Shown one piece after another: positions 35,878 through 44,615 of a stretch of 64,000 nt of DNA (positions are counted from its first letter, which is position 1; each line of letters begins with the position of its first letter). A program made the translations under genes and the position numbers. Source of the DNA: UBA6144 sp964399165 (GTDB lineage Bacteria; Bdellovibrionota; Bacteriovoracia; Bacteriovoracales; Bacteriovoracaceae); assembly GCA_964399165.1 (NCBI GenBank), contig CAYNPO010000007.1:62001-126000 (forward strand), given 5' to 3'. The notes under the pieces were generated by a model. It searched no databases. It was not told the origin of the DNA and saw nothing but the letters and a program-made list of their open reading frames with translations.

Positions 35878-36615
35878 CGAACTCCTGATCATCCCCACCA
35901 CCTTCATCGCCGGTTTCATCGACGCCATCGCCGGCGGCGGTGGCTTGCTCACGCTCCCCATGTGGAGCATGGTGCTGGGCCCCGGAGCGGTGGCCGTGGC
36001 CACCAACAAGGTGGGCGCGCTCTTGGGCGCCTCCATGGCCCTATGGGTTTACCAGCGCAAGCATCCCCTGCCTTGGAGGGAAGGCCTGTGGTTCCTGACC
36101 GCTGTGATGGGCGGCGCCGGGACGGGTTCCCAGCTCACGAGCCTCATCCCTCCCAAGGCCTTCGCCACCATTCTTTTATGCCTGTGCCCGCTCGTGCTGT
36201 GGTTGGTGTGGTCCAAGGAACGGCTCTTCGGTGACCGTCCCTCGCAACCCGCGCCCGTGCAACGGTTCGCCCTGGCGGGTTTTTTGGTGGGCGTCTACGA
36301 CGGCTTCTTCGGGCCTGGCGGCGGCACCTTCATGCTGCTGGCGCTCCTCACTCTCACCCAGATGCCGCTCATGTCAGCCCTGGCCTCTCCAAACTCGCCA
36401 ATGCGCTTTCCGCCACCGCGGGCCTCACGGGCTTCGCGCTCCAGGGACACGTGCGCTGGGGCCCGGGCCTCATCGGGGGCGTGGCCATGGCAGTGGGAGC
36501 GCTCCTTGGCGCGCGCTACACTTCTAGGGAAACCGTGCGCGCGGTGAAACCGGCCCTCACCGTGGTGGTGGCGCTCCTGATGGCGAAGATCCTGTGGGAC
36601 CTCACTTCGAGTTGA
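35870..36615 (+). pseudogene. TauE/SafE (TSUP) family permease, interrupted by a one-base frameshift
   Basis: The first frame (GTG 35870) encodes a typical TSUP transporter: FIAGFIDAIAGGGGLLTLP, then NKVGALLGASMA, then DGFFGPGGGTFMLL in the second half. At about 36385 the frame breaks after MPLMSALA. The expected continuation (SKLANALSATAGLTGFALQG ... MAKILWDLTSS) is found in the next frame and ends at TGA 36613-36615. One base is missing before TCTCC. Either a recent inactivation or an assembly error. Intact members export sulfite, sulfonates or similar anions. Confidence 0.85.
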
Positions 36616-37159
36616 GGGCGGACAGGCAGGGTGTCTTTTCTTTGTAGACGTAGTCCTCGTCCAAGGTGCCCTGGGGCACCTTGGCCACCGGCACGTGGGG
36701 ATGCCAGCGCCTCCACTCGAAGTCCTCACCGGTGCCGCCGCGGGAAACGTACAGGCGCCAGACGTCCCGGCGGAAGGCGCGCATCTCCGGCGCCTCCACG
36801 GCGACGAAGTAGCCGTCCCCGGACTTCTTGAGGCAGCCGGGGGTGAAGCCCTGCTCCTGAAGCCGCTTGGCACGGGCGAGCTGATCCAGGTCCTGCATCT
36901 TGAGCACCGAACGGAGGATGGCCCATTCGCTCGGGGTGACGACGGTGAGGCGGGCGCGGGAGACGGGCGCCAGGGGGCGGCCCAAGTCCTTTTCGAGGCC
37001 CTTGCGGAGTTCTTCGACGGAGCCGGCCTTCATCTCCACCCCCACCCAATCCTCGTGGGGCACGTAATCGGCGTTATTCGGGGTGAGCGCGCCGGAGACG
37101 GCGGGAAGGCCGACGAACAGGGCGAGGAGAAATCTAAGACTGTTGCTTTTTAAGGCCAT
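36602..37159 (-). CDS. Secreted protein of unknown function
   Basis: A 185-residue product with signal peptide MALKSNSLRFLLALFVGLPAVSGA. The mature part is acidic and basic in turn, with two cysteines (GCLKKSG and PCLSAL). The gene overlaps the HD-GYP gene upstream by 26 bases and the TSUP gene end by 14 bases on the other strand, so it is probably co-transcribed with the HD-GYP gene. Confidence 0.7.
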   Translation of the reverse strand: MALKSNSLRFLLALFVGLPAVSGALTPNNADYVPHEDWVGVEMKAGSVEELRKGLEKDLGRPLAPVSRARLTVVTPSEWAILRSVLKMQDLDQLARAKRLQEQGFTPGCLKKSGDGYFVAVEAPEMRAFRRDVWRLYVSRGGTGEDFEWRRWHPHVPVAKVPQGTLDEDYVYKEKTPCLSALNSK

Positions 37160-38276
37160 GGTCCACGATCTTGATCTTGCCGAAGTCCTCCTCCGGAACC
37201 ACGCGTTCCAGGGGGAGTTCCTTCCAGGGTATCGTGGGATCGAAGCGCTCGCCTAGCCTCAGGTCCGGCCCCCCAATCCTTCTTACATGGTCCACGTTTT
37301 CCTCGAACACGTCGAAAAGACGTGGCTCGAGTTTCACGCCACGGAACTTCCGCATGACGTCCAAACCCTCTGTGACCTTCAGGACCTGGTTGTAGGAGCG
37401 TTTGGTAGTGATGGCGTCGAAGAAGTCGGCGATGGTGCAACAACGGGCCATGGGGTGGATGTCCTCCCCTTTGAGTTTCGCTGGGTACCCGGTGCCGTCC
37501 CAGTTCTCGTGGTGCTCGTGCACGATGCGCGCAATCACCTCAACGTCCACTTCCGGGTGCACCTGTACCTCGCCGGAGAGGAGCAATTCCAGGCCGTAAC
37601 CGGGATGGCGTTTGATAGTCTGGTACTCTTCCTCGGTGAGGCCGCCGGGGTTGTTGAGGATGTGGGTGGGGATCTTGACCTTACCCAAGTCGTGCAACAG
37701 CCCGCCAAGGCCCATGTTCACCAGTTCCTGGCGGGACGCGCGGGGGTGGGCCGCCCGCCACAAGGTGATGCTGTACATGGAGACGTTGATGGAGTGGTCG
37801 TAGGTGTAAAAGTCGTGGAAGCTCAACTGGCCGATGAGCCCCCGCAGTCGGTCGATGGAATAGTCGCCCAGCACGTCCACCATGCCCTCCACCACCTGGC
37901 GGCACCCCTCGATGTTCTCCGAGAGCATGGTGGTGGAGAACTCGTGGTTTTTGTCGAAAACCCGGCCCAGGTATTCCAGGGCGCTGGACTTCAAGGCCTC
38001 GGACTTGACCACGTCGTCGCCCTCGGCGCGGGTGAGCGAGCGGAGGTAGTCGAAGCGCTGCCCTTCGGGAACGTAGAGTTGGTAGTACTTGCGGTGGAAG
38101 GCCTCCAACTCCTCGCGGGATACGGGACGTCCCTGGGAGTGGATGCGCACGAACTTCTCCCGGTCCTTGATGGAGGAAGAGTTCACATACAGGTCGTAGG
38201 GCAACGGCTCGTCCACCAGGACCAGGTCATGGCGGACGGAGAAGAAGCTTCGTACCTGAGTGGTTGCGGTCGTCAT
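37134..38276 (-). CDS. HD-GYP domain protein, probable cyclic-di-GMP phosphodiesterase
   Basis: A 380-residue protein. The N-terminal 130 residues are unassigned. The HD-GYP domain has LLHDLGKVKIP, KRHPGYG, HHENWDGTGYP and ADFFDAIT in order, the complete metal and GYP residues. It would hydrolyse c-di-GMP or cGAMP and so influence motility or lifestyle. There is no receiver domain. It is upstream of and overlapping a secreted-protein gene. Confidence 0.92.
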   Translation of the reverse strand: MTTATTQVRSFFSVRHDLVLVDEPLPYDLYVNSSSIKDREKFVRIHSQGRPVSREELEAFHRKYYQLYVPEGQRFDYLRSLTRAEGDDVVKSEALKSSALEYLGRVFDKNHEFSTTMLSENIEGCRQVVEGMVDVLGDYSIDRLRGLIGQLSFHDFYTYDHSINVSMYSITLWRAAHPRASRQELVNMGLGGLLHDLGKVKIPTHILNNPGGLTEEEYQTIKRHPGYGLELLLSGEVQVHPEVDVEVIARIVHEHHENWDGTGYPAKLKGEDIHPMARCCTIADFFDAITTKRSYNQVLKVTEGLDVMRKFRGVKLEPRLFDVFEENVDHVRRIGGPDLRLGERFDPTIPWKELPLERVVPEEDFGKIKIVDHGLKKQQS

Positions 38277-38326
38277 CCCCCCATTTTATCACGGGGGCCA
38301 AGGCCCACGGAAAACCGGGCAGGGGG

Positions 38327-38353
38327 AAAAAAAAGCCCGCCGTGAGGCGGGCT
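38327..38353 (-). terminator. Terminator of ssb
   Basis: On the minus strand AGCCCGCC-TCAC-GGCGGGCT is followed by a run of T (plus-strand A-run at 38327-38334). It is a strong rho-independent terminator immediately after ssb. Confidence 0.9.
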
Positions 38354-38381
38354 TAGGCTGCCAACAATGTTGGGAGGCGGC

Positions 38382-38843
38382 TTAGAACGGGATGTCGTCG
38401 GCGGCGAAGTTGGCGCCGGTGTCGACTTTGTAGTCCTGGTTCATGTCCACCGGGGCGTGCCCTTGGTTCATGCCAGCGGACTGGTCGATGTTGCGATCGG
38501 CGCCGCGGTCGGCGCTGGGGCCGCCGATGAACTGCACGGTCTGGGCGTTGATCTCGGTGGTGTAGCGCTTGTTGCCGTCCTTGTCGTCCCAGGAGCGGGT
38601 CTGCAGGCGGCCTTCCACGAAGGCCTGACGGCCCTTGGAGAGGTACTGGTTGCACAGCTCGGCGAGCTTGCCCCAAACCACGATCCGGTGCCACTCGGTC
38701 TTCTCTTGTTTCTGGCCGGACTTGTCGTTCCAGGTCTCGCTGGTGGCCAGGGAGAAGTTGCACACGGGCGCGCCGCCCGGAGTGTACTTCAGCTCGGGGT
38801 CTTGCCCGAGGCGGCCCAGCAGGATGACTTTGTTCACGCTCAT
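38382..38843 (-). CDS. ssb: Single-stranded DNA-binding protein
   Basis: A 153-residue protein that coats single-stranded DNA. The OB-fold core spans 1-110 (VNKVILLGRLGQDPELKYTPGG, WHRIVVWGKLAELC, YLSKGRQAFVEGRL). A disordered tail follows, ending in DDIPF, the acidic tip that recruits repair enzymes. AAAGGAG precedes the ATG. Confidence 0.97.
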   Translation of the reverse strand: MSVNKVILLGRLGQDPELKYTPGGAPVCNFSLATSETWNDKSGQKQEKTEWHRIVVWGKLAELCNQYLSKGRQAFVEGRLQTRSWDDKDGNKRYTTEINAQTVQFIGGPSADRGADRNIDQSAGMNQGHAPVDMNQDYKVDTGANFAADDIPF

Positions 38844-39036
38844 GGATGCTCCTTTGCCTGATGGTGAGGCATTAGCGGTTAATGTGATTTTCCATCACGA
38901 AGTCCCTTCATACCGTGTCGTTCCCGGTCCGGAAACCGCGTGGTTCTCACATGGGCCGACTTATGCGCGCGGAGTGCCAGGAAGCTTTCAGGGGAAGCCC
39001 TTGAAAAGCCACCGCTCGAGAGGAGAACAAAAAAAT

Positions 39037-39405
39037 TTATTGGTGGTTGGTGGGACGGAATTGGGCGGCAGCGGGATTCTCACGGAAGAATTCCTCCACC
39101 TGGCGCCGTGCGATGCGCACGTCCTTACGGTACCAAGTGGCGTCGAAGCCGCAGTACGGACAAGGCAACTCTTTGCGGTAGAGCAGCTTGCGGGTGAATT
39201 CGAAGGCACCCCACAGGGGGAACACCAATCCCAGCGTCTTGAACTGCAGGTAGGGGAAGAGGGCCCAAGTGAGAAACACGGTGGTGGCGACGATCTGCAC
39301 GTAATGGTGAGTGCCCAGGTGGCGCTGGTAGGTGAGCTGGCGGGGAGCGCGGCAGAGGGCGCAGAAGAAAGACGTTTTGGGTTTTTTGACTTTGAACACG
39401 CGCAT
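39037..39405 (-). CDS. Small membrane protein with two zinc-ribbon-like cysteine pairs
   Basis: A 122-residue product. CALC near 15-18 and CPYC near 82-85 resemble two halves of a zinc ribbon. Between them lie two hydrophobic segments (YVQIVATTVFLTWALFPYL and LGLVFPLWGAFEF), so the knuckles would meet on the same side of the membrane. Function unknown. It is divergent from the TadE/G-like gene. Confidence 0.7.
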   Translation of the reverse strand: MRVFKVKKPKTSFFCALCRAPRQLTYQRHLGTHHYVQIVATTVFLTWALFPYLQFKTLGLVFPLWGAFEFTRKLLYRKELPCPYCGFDATWYRKDVRIARRQVEEFFRENPAAAQFRPTNHQ

Positions 39406-39464
39406 GGGGCGGACTCCTTACGCTATTACACCATGGGCAGCCGCAGCCAATTCAGTGGGCAGAA

Positions 39465-39530
39465 ATGGCCGCTGCGGCTTAGCCGCGGTTTAGCGGCCAT
39501 AAATGGCCGCTGGGCCCCCCTCGGGGCCCA
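39465..39530. repeat. Cluster of nested inverted repeats in a divergent intergenic region
   Basis: ATGGCCGCT occurs at 39465-39473 and again at 39503-39511. The second copy forms a perfect palindrome with AGCGGCCAT at 39492-39500 (2-base loop). GCGGC/GCCGC (39474-39486) and TGGGCCCC/GGGGCCCA (39511-39518 with 39523-39530) make further stems. The region lies between two divergent genes, so simple termination is unlikely. The role is unknown. Confidence 0.55.
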
Positions 39531-39675
39531 GGGTGTTGAACTTGTTCAGGCGGGGTGTGTGCTGGGGGGAAGTTGAGGAAAGACGGCCAAGCCAACCAAC
39601 GTGCCACATCCCAACCCATGGCCTCCGTGCCGGGACGCTTTACACTCTCCAAATCCCGTACCAAAATGCTCCTAA

Positions 39676-42351
39676 ATGATTCCAATGGCTTCCCTCCCGC
39701 CAGGGACAAAACGCGCCGGCGAACGGGGCCAAATCAGCATCTTCCTCGCCGCCTCGATGATCGTCTTGATCTCGATCATCGCCTTCGTGATCAACATCGG
39801 CCTGTTCGTGAAGGCCAAGATCAACCTGCAGAACGCCGTGGACGCCGCCGCCTACGCGGGGGCGGGGGTGCAGGCGCGCATGCTCAACCGCATCGGCTAC
39901 CTCAACTGGGAAATGCGCAACGTCTACAAAGAGTGGATGTTCAAGTACTACGTGTTGGGGAACCTGAACATCAACGGCGTCATGAACCCCGACGACGAGG
40001 TGATGGACTTCACCATGGAGAAGGATCCCAACCTCTCCGAGGCCCTGGGAGGCAGGGACATCTACAACTTCCCCTCCGTGTGCCTGCACTACGCCGGCGT
40101 CCCCACCAACGTGTGCAAGAAATACGCGATCCCCGGTATCCCGCGCTTTGAACCCACCAACTTGGTGGGCATCGACGAGACCACCTCGGCCTTCATCGAC
40201 GCGATCGTGCGGCAGAAGGCGGACGACTGCTCCAAGCGCACCCAGCTCAACTACGCTGTGACCACCATGTGGGCCTACCAGGTGCTGGAGCAGGGCGAGC
40301 TCAACGCATTCGCCGACGCGCCCCAGGTCGCCCCCGACCGTCCCGGCGCCTGGCCGCAAGCGGTCGAGCTGGGTATCCGCGTGCGCTCGCTGGAGCGCGC
40401 GGTGAACCGCCCGCCGCTCGCCGGAGGAGTGTGCGCGCGCCAAGGCGACGCCGCTGGCGCCTGCTCCACCACCATCGACCAGCTGGGGGCCGAGCGCCAC
40501 TACGGCAACGAGCGCGCAGTGAAGGCTTTCTGGAGCGCTTATCGCAACCTGGGCAATGAGCAGGACAGCGAGATGAAGCAGTCCTTCACGCTCACCGAGC
40601 TCACCCCCCAGGGGGTGCAGTACGGCAATCCCAAGGACATGAGCTACCAGCTGATGGACCCGGCCAAGGCCCAGGAGCCCAAGCACTACCTGGACTTGAA
40701 GCTCATGTCGGTGAACCTCTCCACCTTCTTCACCGCCCTCATCACCCGCACCTCCAGCCTCAACGCCGCCGGCGAGGTGGTTTCCGCCGAAGGTGCCTGC
40801 GACGTGGCCAAAATCGGCATCCCCATCCCGGGCTATCCCCTGGGCTTTTACAAGAACCCCGAGGTGCTGACCTACTACGCGGTGAAGGGGGAAGCGAAGT
40901 TCAACGGGCTCTTCAACCCCTTCTCCAACTATGTGAAGCTCTCCGCCTGGGCCGCCGCCAAGCCGATGGGCGGAAGGATCGGGCCCGCGCTCTTCAACGC
41001 CCAGGAAGGGGCCGTGGTCAAAACCCGCGTGACCACGGAGAACTACCGCTCCAACGGCTATATCAGCGGGCTGAACCTGTTGAACCTCCCCAAGAAGGGG
41101 GGCGGTGTGGTTCCAGTGGGAGACTACGCGCCCGGCATCCCACTGCCTTTCAACAGCGGCGCAAGTCTAGTCGAGCGCTTCTGGATCAACGACTCCGGCG
41201 ACCAAGTCGGTGGGTGGCTGGACGGCCAAAACGTGGTCTTCGGCATCCCCAACCTGGTTTACGACCTGCCCGAGGGCGGCGCCACGGAGCCCTCCCGCGT
41301 GAGCAACCAGGGCTCTCCCACCAACGTGATTACCACGGGAGCCGCCACCGGCTACGCCTCGGGACTTTTCCTGGGCGAGCAGTTCCGGGCCTTCCGGCGC
41401 AACCTCGTGGGCACCTCCGACGTGGCGGAAGTATCGGACTCCATCATGCAGGCCCGGGCCCCCACCCTGTACGACGTGGCCAATTACACTGTCCCTTCCC
41501 CCACCGACATGCACCTCTCCCAGAAGGTCGACGGGGCATCCCTGGACAACTTCGGTTTCGTGGCGGCTCCGCCCTCCCCGTCCATGACCAACCAGTTCGA
41601 ACGGCGCATGTTCAGCTTCCACGCCCCCTTGTACGGCGACACCGGCGACGCCATGTACTCCTCGGCCCCGGCGGTGGTGGGAGCGATGGAAGAGTTCATC
41701 AACAACCAGCAAGGGTCCATGCGCAAGTACCTCACCGCCCTCAACATCGTCGCCAAGCGCATCTACGAGGAGGACCCTTCGAAGTACGCGGACGCCGCCC
41801 GCCGCATCTCGGACTTCGACTTCAGCGCCGATCCCACCACGGCCGTCCCCCAAAGCTGCAGCAGCATCGCGGGACAATTCGCCTGGTTCTACTTCAAAGG
41901 TGTAGTGGCCAGTCCCACCGGTTGTCCCAAACCGTTGCTGGACTCACTCACCGACTACTACGGCAAGATGGGTCCCCAAAAAGGCCGCAGCTACGACATG
42001 GAATTCATCTTCCCCTCCAAGCACTGGCAGGAAGAGAGCTACGACTTCCGCCGACTGCTCACAGGGTATTTCCCGGGCCCTCAGCGCGGCGCTTCTATAA
42101 CTGGGGTTATGACCACGCCCTTCCCGGCCGGGCCACCTTCGGAGAGCATGCGCCGTTCTGGTTACTCGGCCAAGTTCATCGCGTTGCATTCCGTGACTCA
42201 ACAAACGGGATATGACTTCCGGGGCTCTAGCGTGCTTACCCCGTACTCCGAGGGCAAAATGACTCCCTGGACGGAGGATTTCCGGCCCGCTCCGGTGCGT
42301 AACGTGCTCGGTGTGACAGGGGGTGGACTGCCCCCATCCGTGAACCACTGA
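39676..42351 (+). CDS. Large TadE/TadG-like (Flp pilus-type) membrane-anchored protein
   Basis: An 891-residue protein. Residues near 18-62 (GQISIFLAASMIVLISIIAFV, then INLQNAVDAAAYAGA) match the TadE/G-like N-terminus: one membrane span followed by the helix of pilin-like proteins. The remaining 800 residues are a predicted periplasmic/surface domain with scattered cysteines and no named fold I recognise. No other tad gene is in the window. No strong ribosome site supports the first ATG; MASLPPG at 39685 is an alternative. Confidence 0.7.
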   Translation: MIPMASLPPGTKRAGERGQISIFLAASMIVLISIIAFVINIGLFVKAKINLQNAVDAAAYAGAGVQARMLNRIGYLNWEMRNVYKEWMFKYYVLGNLNINGVMNPDDEVMDFTMEKDPNLSEALGGRDIYNFPSVCLHYAGVPTNVCKKYAIPGIPRFEPTNLVGIDETTSAFIDAIVRQKADDCSKRTQLNYAVTTMWAYQVLEQGELNAFADAPQVAPDRPGAWPQAVELGIRVRSLERAVNRPPLAGGVCARQGDAAGACSTTIDQLGAERHYGNERAVKAFWSAYRNLGNEQDSEMKQSFTLTELTPQGVQYGNPKDMSYQLMDPAKAQEPKHYLDLKLMSVNLSTFFTALITRTSSLNAAGEVVSAEGACDVAKIGIPIPGYPLGFYKNPEVLTYYAVKGEAKFNGLFNPFSNYVKLSAWAAAKPMGGRIGPALFNAQEGAVVKTRVTTENYRSNGYISGLNLLNLPKKGGGVVPVGDYAPGIPLPFNSGASLVERFWINDSGDQVGGWLDGQNVVFGIPNLVYDLPEGGATEPSRVSNQGSPTNVITTGAATGYASGLFLGEQFRAFRRNLVGTSDVAEVSDSIMQARAPTLYDVANYTVPSPTDMHLSQKVDGASLDNFGFVAAPPSPSMTNQFERRMFSFHAPLYGDTGDAMYSSAPAVVGAMEEFINNQQGSMRKYLTALNIVAKRIYEEDPSKYADAARRISDFDFSADPTTAVPQSCSSIAGQFAWFYFKGVVASPTGCPKPLLDSLTDYYGKMGPQKGRSYDMEFIFPSKHWQEESYDFRRLLTGYFPGPQRGASITGVMTTPFPAGPPSESMRRSGYSAKFIALHSVTQQTGYDFRGSSVLTPYSEGKMTPWTEDFRPAPVRNVLGVTGGGLPPSVNH

Positions 42352-42354
42352 CGC

Positions 42355-42383
42355 TTGATCTAACCGGCCCTCCTCCCTATACT
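42355..42383 (+). promoter_or_regulatory. Strong sigma70-type promoter of the histone-like gene
   Basis: TTGATC at 42355-42360 and TATACT at 42378-42383 with a 17-base spacer, 38 bases before the GTG start. The spacing is optimal and both hexamers are near consensus. Confidence 0.7.
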
Positions 42384-42421
42384 GAGGGGAGTTTTTTTCA
42401 CCCCCCAGCAAAGGAATTGTC

Positions 42422-43006
42422 GTGGCAGCCAAAAAAGCCAAGAAAGCTCCCGCTAAGAAAGCCGCAAAGGCCAAGAAAGCCCCGGCCAAAAAAGCCGCCA
42501 AGAAGGCCCCGGCGAAGAAGGCCGCCAAGAAGGTCGCCGCGAAAAAAGCTTCCACCAAAAAGGCCGCCACGAAGAAGGCGCCCGCGAAAAAAGCCGCTGC
42601 TAAAAAAGCTCCTGCTGCCAAACCGGCGAAGCCCGCCAAGGCCCCCAAGGCGGCCAAGCCGTCCAAAGAACCCAAGAAGACCTTGATCCCCGCGGTGGTT
42701 CCGGCCCACGCCCAGGGCGGCGCTTTCGACGAGGACTACACCTCCGATGGCGCGGCCCAAGCGGAGTTTGATCCTGAGTTCGACGACGAGGCCGAGGAAG
42801 GCGGCGCCGCTCCTGCCCGCGCCGAGGGTGAGTTTTCCCCTGAGGACGATGAGGAAGAAGGCTACGGTTACGGGTGGGGCTATGAAGAGGGCCTCGACAA
42901 CCCCGAAGACGCCGAGGACGACGAAGAGGAGTTCGACGAGGACGAGGACTACGTGAAGGGTCCCGCCAAGAGCGAGGAAGACGAGGACGACGACGAGTCC
43001 TACTAA
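42422..43006 (+). CDS. Histone H1-like polyampholyte: Lys/Ala/Pro-rich N-half, acidic C-half
   Basis: A 194-residue low-complexity protein. Residues 1-85 are KKA/PAKKA repeats like bacterial histone H1 homologues (Hc1/HctB, AlgP types) that bind DNA non-specifically. Residues 95-194 are dominated by Asp and Glu, with a short aromatic patch (EGYGYGWGYEEG). A DNA-binding basic tail joined to an acidic tail of similar size is unusual and could self-neutralise, condense or bind a chaperone. It starts with GTG after AAAGGAA and has its own promoter and terminator. Confidence 0.8.
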   Translation: MAAKKAKKAPAKKAAKAKKAPAKKAAKKAPAKKAAKKVAAKKASTKKAATKKAPAKKAAAKKAPAAKPAKPAKAPKAAKPSKEPKKTLIPAVVPAHAQGGAFDEDYTSDGAAQAEFDPEFDDEAEEGGAAPARAEGEFSPEDDEEEGYGYGWGYEEGLDNPEDAEDDEEEFDEDEDYVKGPAKSEEDEDDDESY

Positions 43007-43022
43007 CGACGAAAAGAAGGAA

Positions 43023-43052
43023 GAAGTGGCCCCCCGGGCCACTTCCCGTTTT
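43023..43052 (+). terminator. Terminator after the histone-like gene
   Basis: GAAGTGGCCC (43023-43032) and GGGCCACTTC (43036-43045) form a perfect 10-bp stem with a 3-base loop, followed by CCGTTTT. The next ATG starts immediately after, at 43053. Confidence 0.8.
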
Positions 43053-43310
43053 ATGGCCATGGAAAAACTCGAACTCTACTACTACGAAGAATGCCCCTAC
43101 TGCCAGATCGTGCTGCGGGCCCTGGACGATACGGGGATGGCGGACAAGGTGGAGTTGAGGAACGTGCGGCGTGACCCCGCCCATAAGGCGAAGCTGGTGG
43201 CCGACACCGGCCGCGGCACCGTCCCCTGCCTCTACATCGATGGCAAGCCGATGCACGAGTCCCGCGACATCGCCGCCTGGCTGCACCAGCGCGCCAAGAA
43301 ACCCCAGTGA
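43053..43310 (+). CDS. Glutaredoxin / GST N-terminal-like protein
   Basis: An 85-residue thioredoxin-fold protein. ECPYCQI near 13-19 is the redox CxxC, TVPCLYIDG holds the cis-proline, and ESRDIAAWL is the glutathione-binding helix. It would reduce disulfides or mixed disulfides with glutathione. The start lies directly after the terminator of the upstream gene, so it may be read at low level or from a promoter inside that gene. It is 9 bases before the HD gene. Confidence 0.85.
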   Translation: MAMEKLELYYYEECPYCQIVLRALDDTGMADKVELRNVRRDPAHKAKLVADTGRGTVPCLYIDGKPMHESRDIAAWLHQRAKKPQ

Positions 43311-43319
43311 GGAGCCTCC

Positions 43320-44615
43320 GTGGAAATCCGTGACCCCGTCCATGGCTCCATCGCGATCAAGGACGCGGAGATCCCCGTCATCGAGGACCCGTTCTTCCAG
43401 CGCCTCCGCAGCATCAAGCAACTGGGTTTCTCCGAGTACGTTTTCCCCGGGGCCACCCACACCCGCTACCTCCACTCCATCGGCGTCATGCACGTCTCCA
43501 CCCTGGTGTTCGACTCGCTCTTCCGTGGCAAGGCCCAGGACGCGGACACGCGCCGCCTGGGCGAGACGCTGCGCTTAGCCTGCCTGCTCCACGACGTCGG
43601 GCACGCCCCCCTCTCCCACTCCACCGAATCGGTCATGCCCCGGCTGGCCGAGCTTAAACTGCCCGCCCGCTTCGCGGAGAAGGCCGACCGCCAGGCCGGG
43701 CACGAGGACTACACTATCAAGGCGATCACCGACAGCGCCTTCACCGAGTCCTTCAGGGCCGTGCGCGCCTCCCACGGCGTGACCCCGGACGCCATCGCCG
43801 AGCTGGTGGTGGGGCACACCTCCGACCCCGGCTACTTCATGCTGGCGGGTAAAGACTGGTTCCCGTTGCTGCACCAGCTGGTGTCCTCCGAGATGGATTG
43901 CGACCGCATGGACTACCTCCTGCGCGACAGCTATTTCTGCGGCGTGAGCTACGGCAAGTTCGACCTGGACTGGATCATCGACAACCTCAAGGCCAGCCAC
44001 CAGGACGGCAAGGTCTACCTGGGCATCAGCGAGCGCGCGGTCTCCACCTTCGACGACTTCCTCATCAGCCGCTTCCACATGTTCATGATGGTGTACTTCC
44101 ACTACCGGGCGGTGTGCCTGGAGCAGATGCTCCTGCGCTACTTCCAGAGCGCCCCGGGCGAGTACGCCATCCCCGCCGACATCGGCGCCTATCTCGAGCA
44201 CGACGACCACCACCTCATGAAAGTCATGCGCCGGAGCCAGAACCCTTGGGCCAGGCGCGTGGTCAGGAACCACATCCCCAAGAAGGTGCTGGAGACCTTC
44301 GGCACCACCGGCCTCGACTGCATGGAGCGCCTGGAAGCCTTCTTCAAGGCCGAGGAGATCCCCTACATCAAGTGCTCCTCCCAGGGACGCCTGTCCAAGT
44401 ACTACTCCGGCAACCCGCCCGCGGGTACCTTCCCCATGAAGGTGGTGCGCGAGACCCCGCTCACCGGCGAGAGCCGGGCGGTGGACGTGGAGAAGGCCAC
44501 TGACCTTTTCACCAAGTACGCCCACTCCCACGCGGTCAACCGGCTCCACTGCGACTTCGACGAGCTCTCCCCCGGCCGCCAGGCGGCGGTGCGGGAGATC
44601 CTGCAGGGGAGCTGA
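43320..44615 (+). CDS. HD-domain phosphohydrolase (dGTPase/SAMHD1-like)
   Basis: A 431-residue enzyme. The opening RDPVHGSIAI and RLRSIKQLGFSEYVFPGATHTRYLHS, then LLHDVGHAPLSHSTE and later SSEMDCDRMDYLLRD, are typical of dNTP triphosphohydrolase-like HD proteins. It may degrade dNTPs or another nucleotide. The start is GTG with GAGGAG upstream. It overlaps the next gene by one base (TGATG). Confidence 0.88.
   Translation: MEIRDPVHGSIAIKDAEIPVIEDPFFQRLRSIKQLGFSEYVFPGATHTRYLHSIGVMHVSTLVFDSLFRGKAQDADTRRLGETLRLACLLHDVGHAPLSHSTESVMPRLAELKLPARFAEKADRQAGHEDYTIKAITDSAFTESFRAVRASHGVTPDAIAELVVGHTSDPGYFMLAGKDWFPLLHQLVSSEMDCDRMDYLLRDSYFCGVSYGKFDLDWIIDNLKASHQDGKVYLGISERAVSTFDDFLISRFHMFMMVYFHYRAVCLEQMLLRYFQSAPGEYAIPADIGAYLEHDDHHLMKVMRRSQNPWARRVVRNHIPKKVLETFGTTGLDCMERLEAFFKAEEIPYIKCSSQGRLSKYYSGNPPAGTFPMKVVRETPLTGESRAVDVEKATDLFTKYAHSHAVNRLHCDFDELSPGRQAAVREILQGS

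Noticed and set aside
38844..39036. Possible small gene between ssb and the zinc-ribbon membrane protein
   Set aside because: No frame has a start with ribosome site and a sensible product. Only the ssb ribosome site and a short GTGAT/ATCAC repeat are visible.
39640..40686. A 348-codon minus-strand frame
   Set aside because: It is a Val/His/Gly-rich shadow of the TadE/G-like gene and has no ribosome binding site or recognisable domain.
42422..42700. Dense short repeats suggesting a CRISPR or tandem-repeat array
   Set aside because: The repetition is coding: Lys/Ala/Pro codons of the histone-like protein. There are no uniform repeats with unique spacers.
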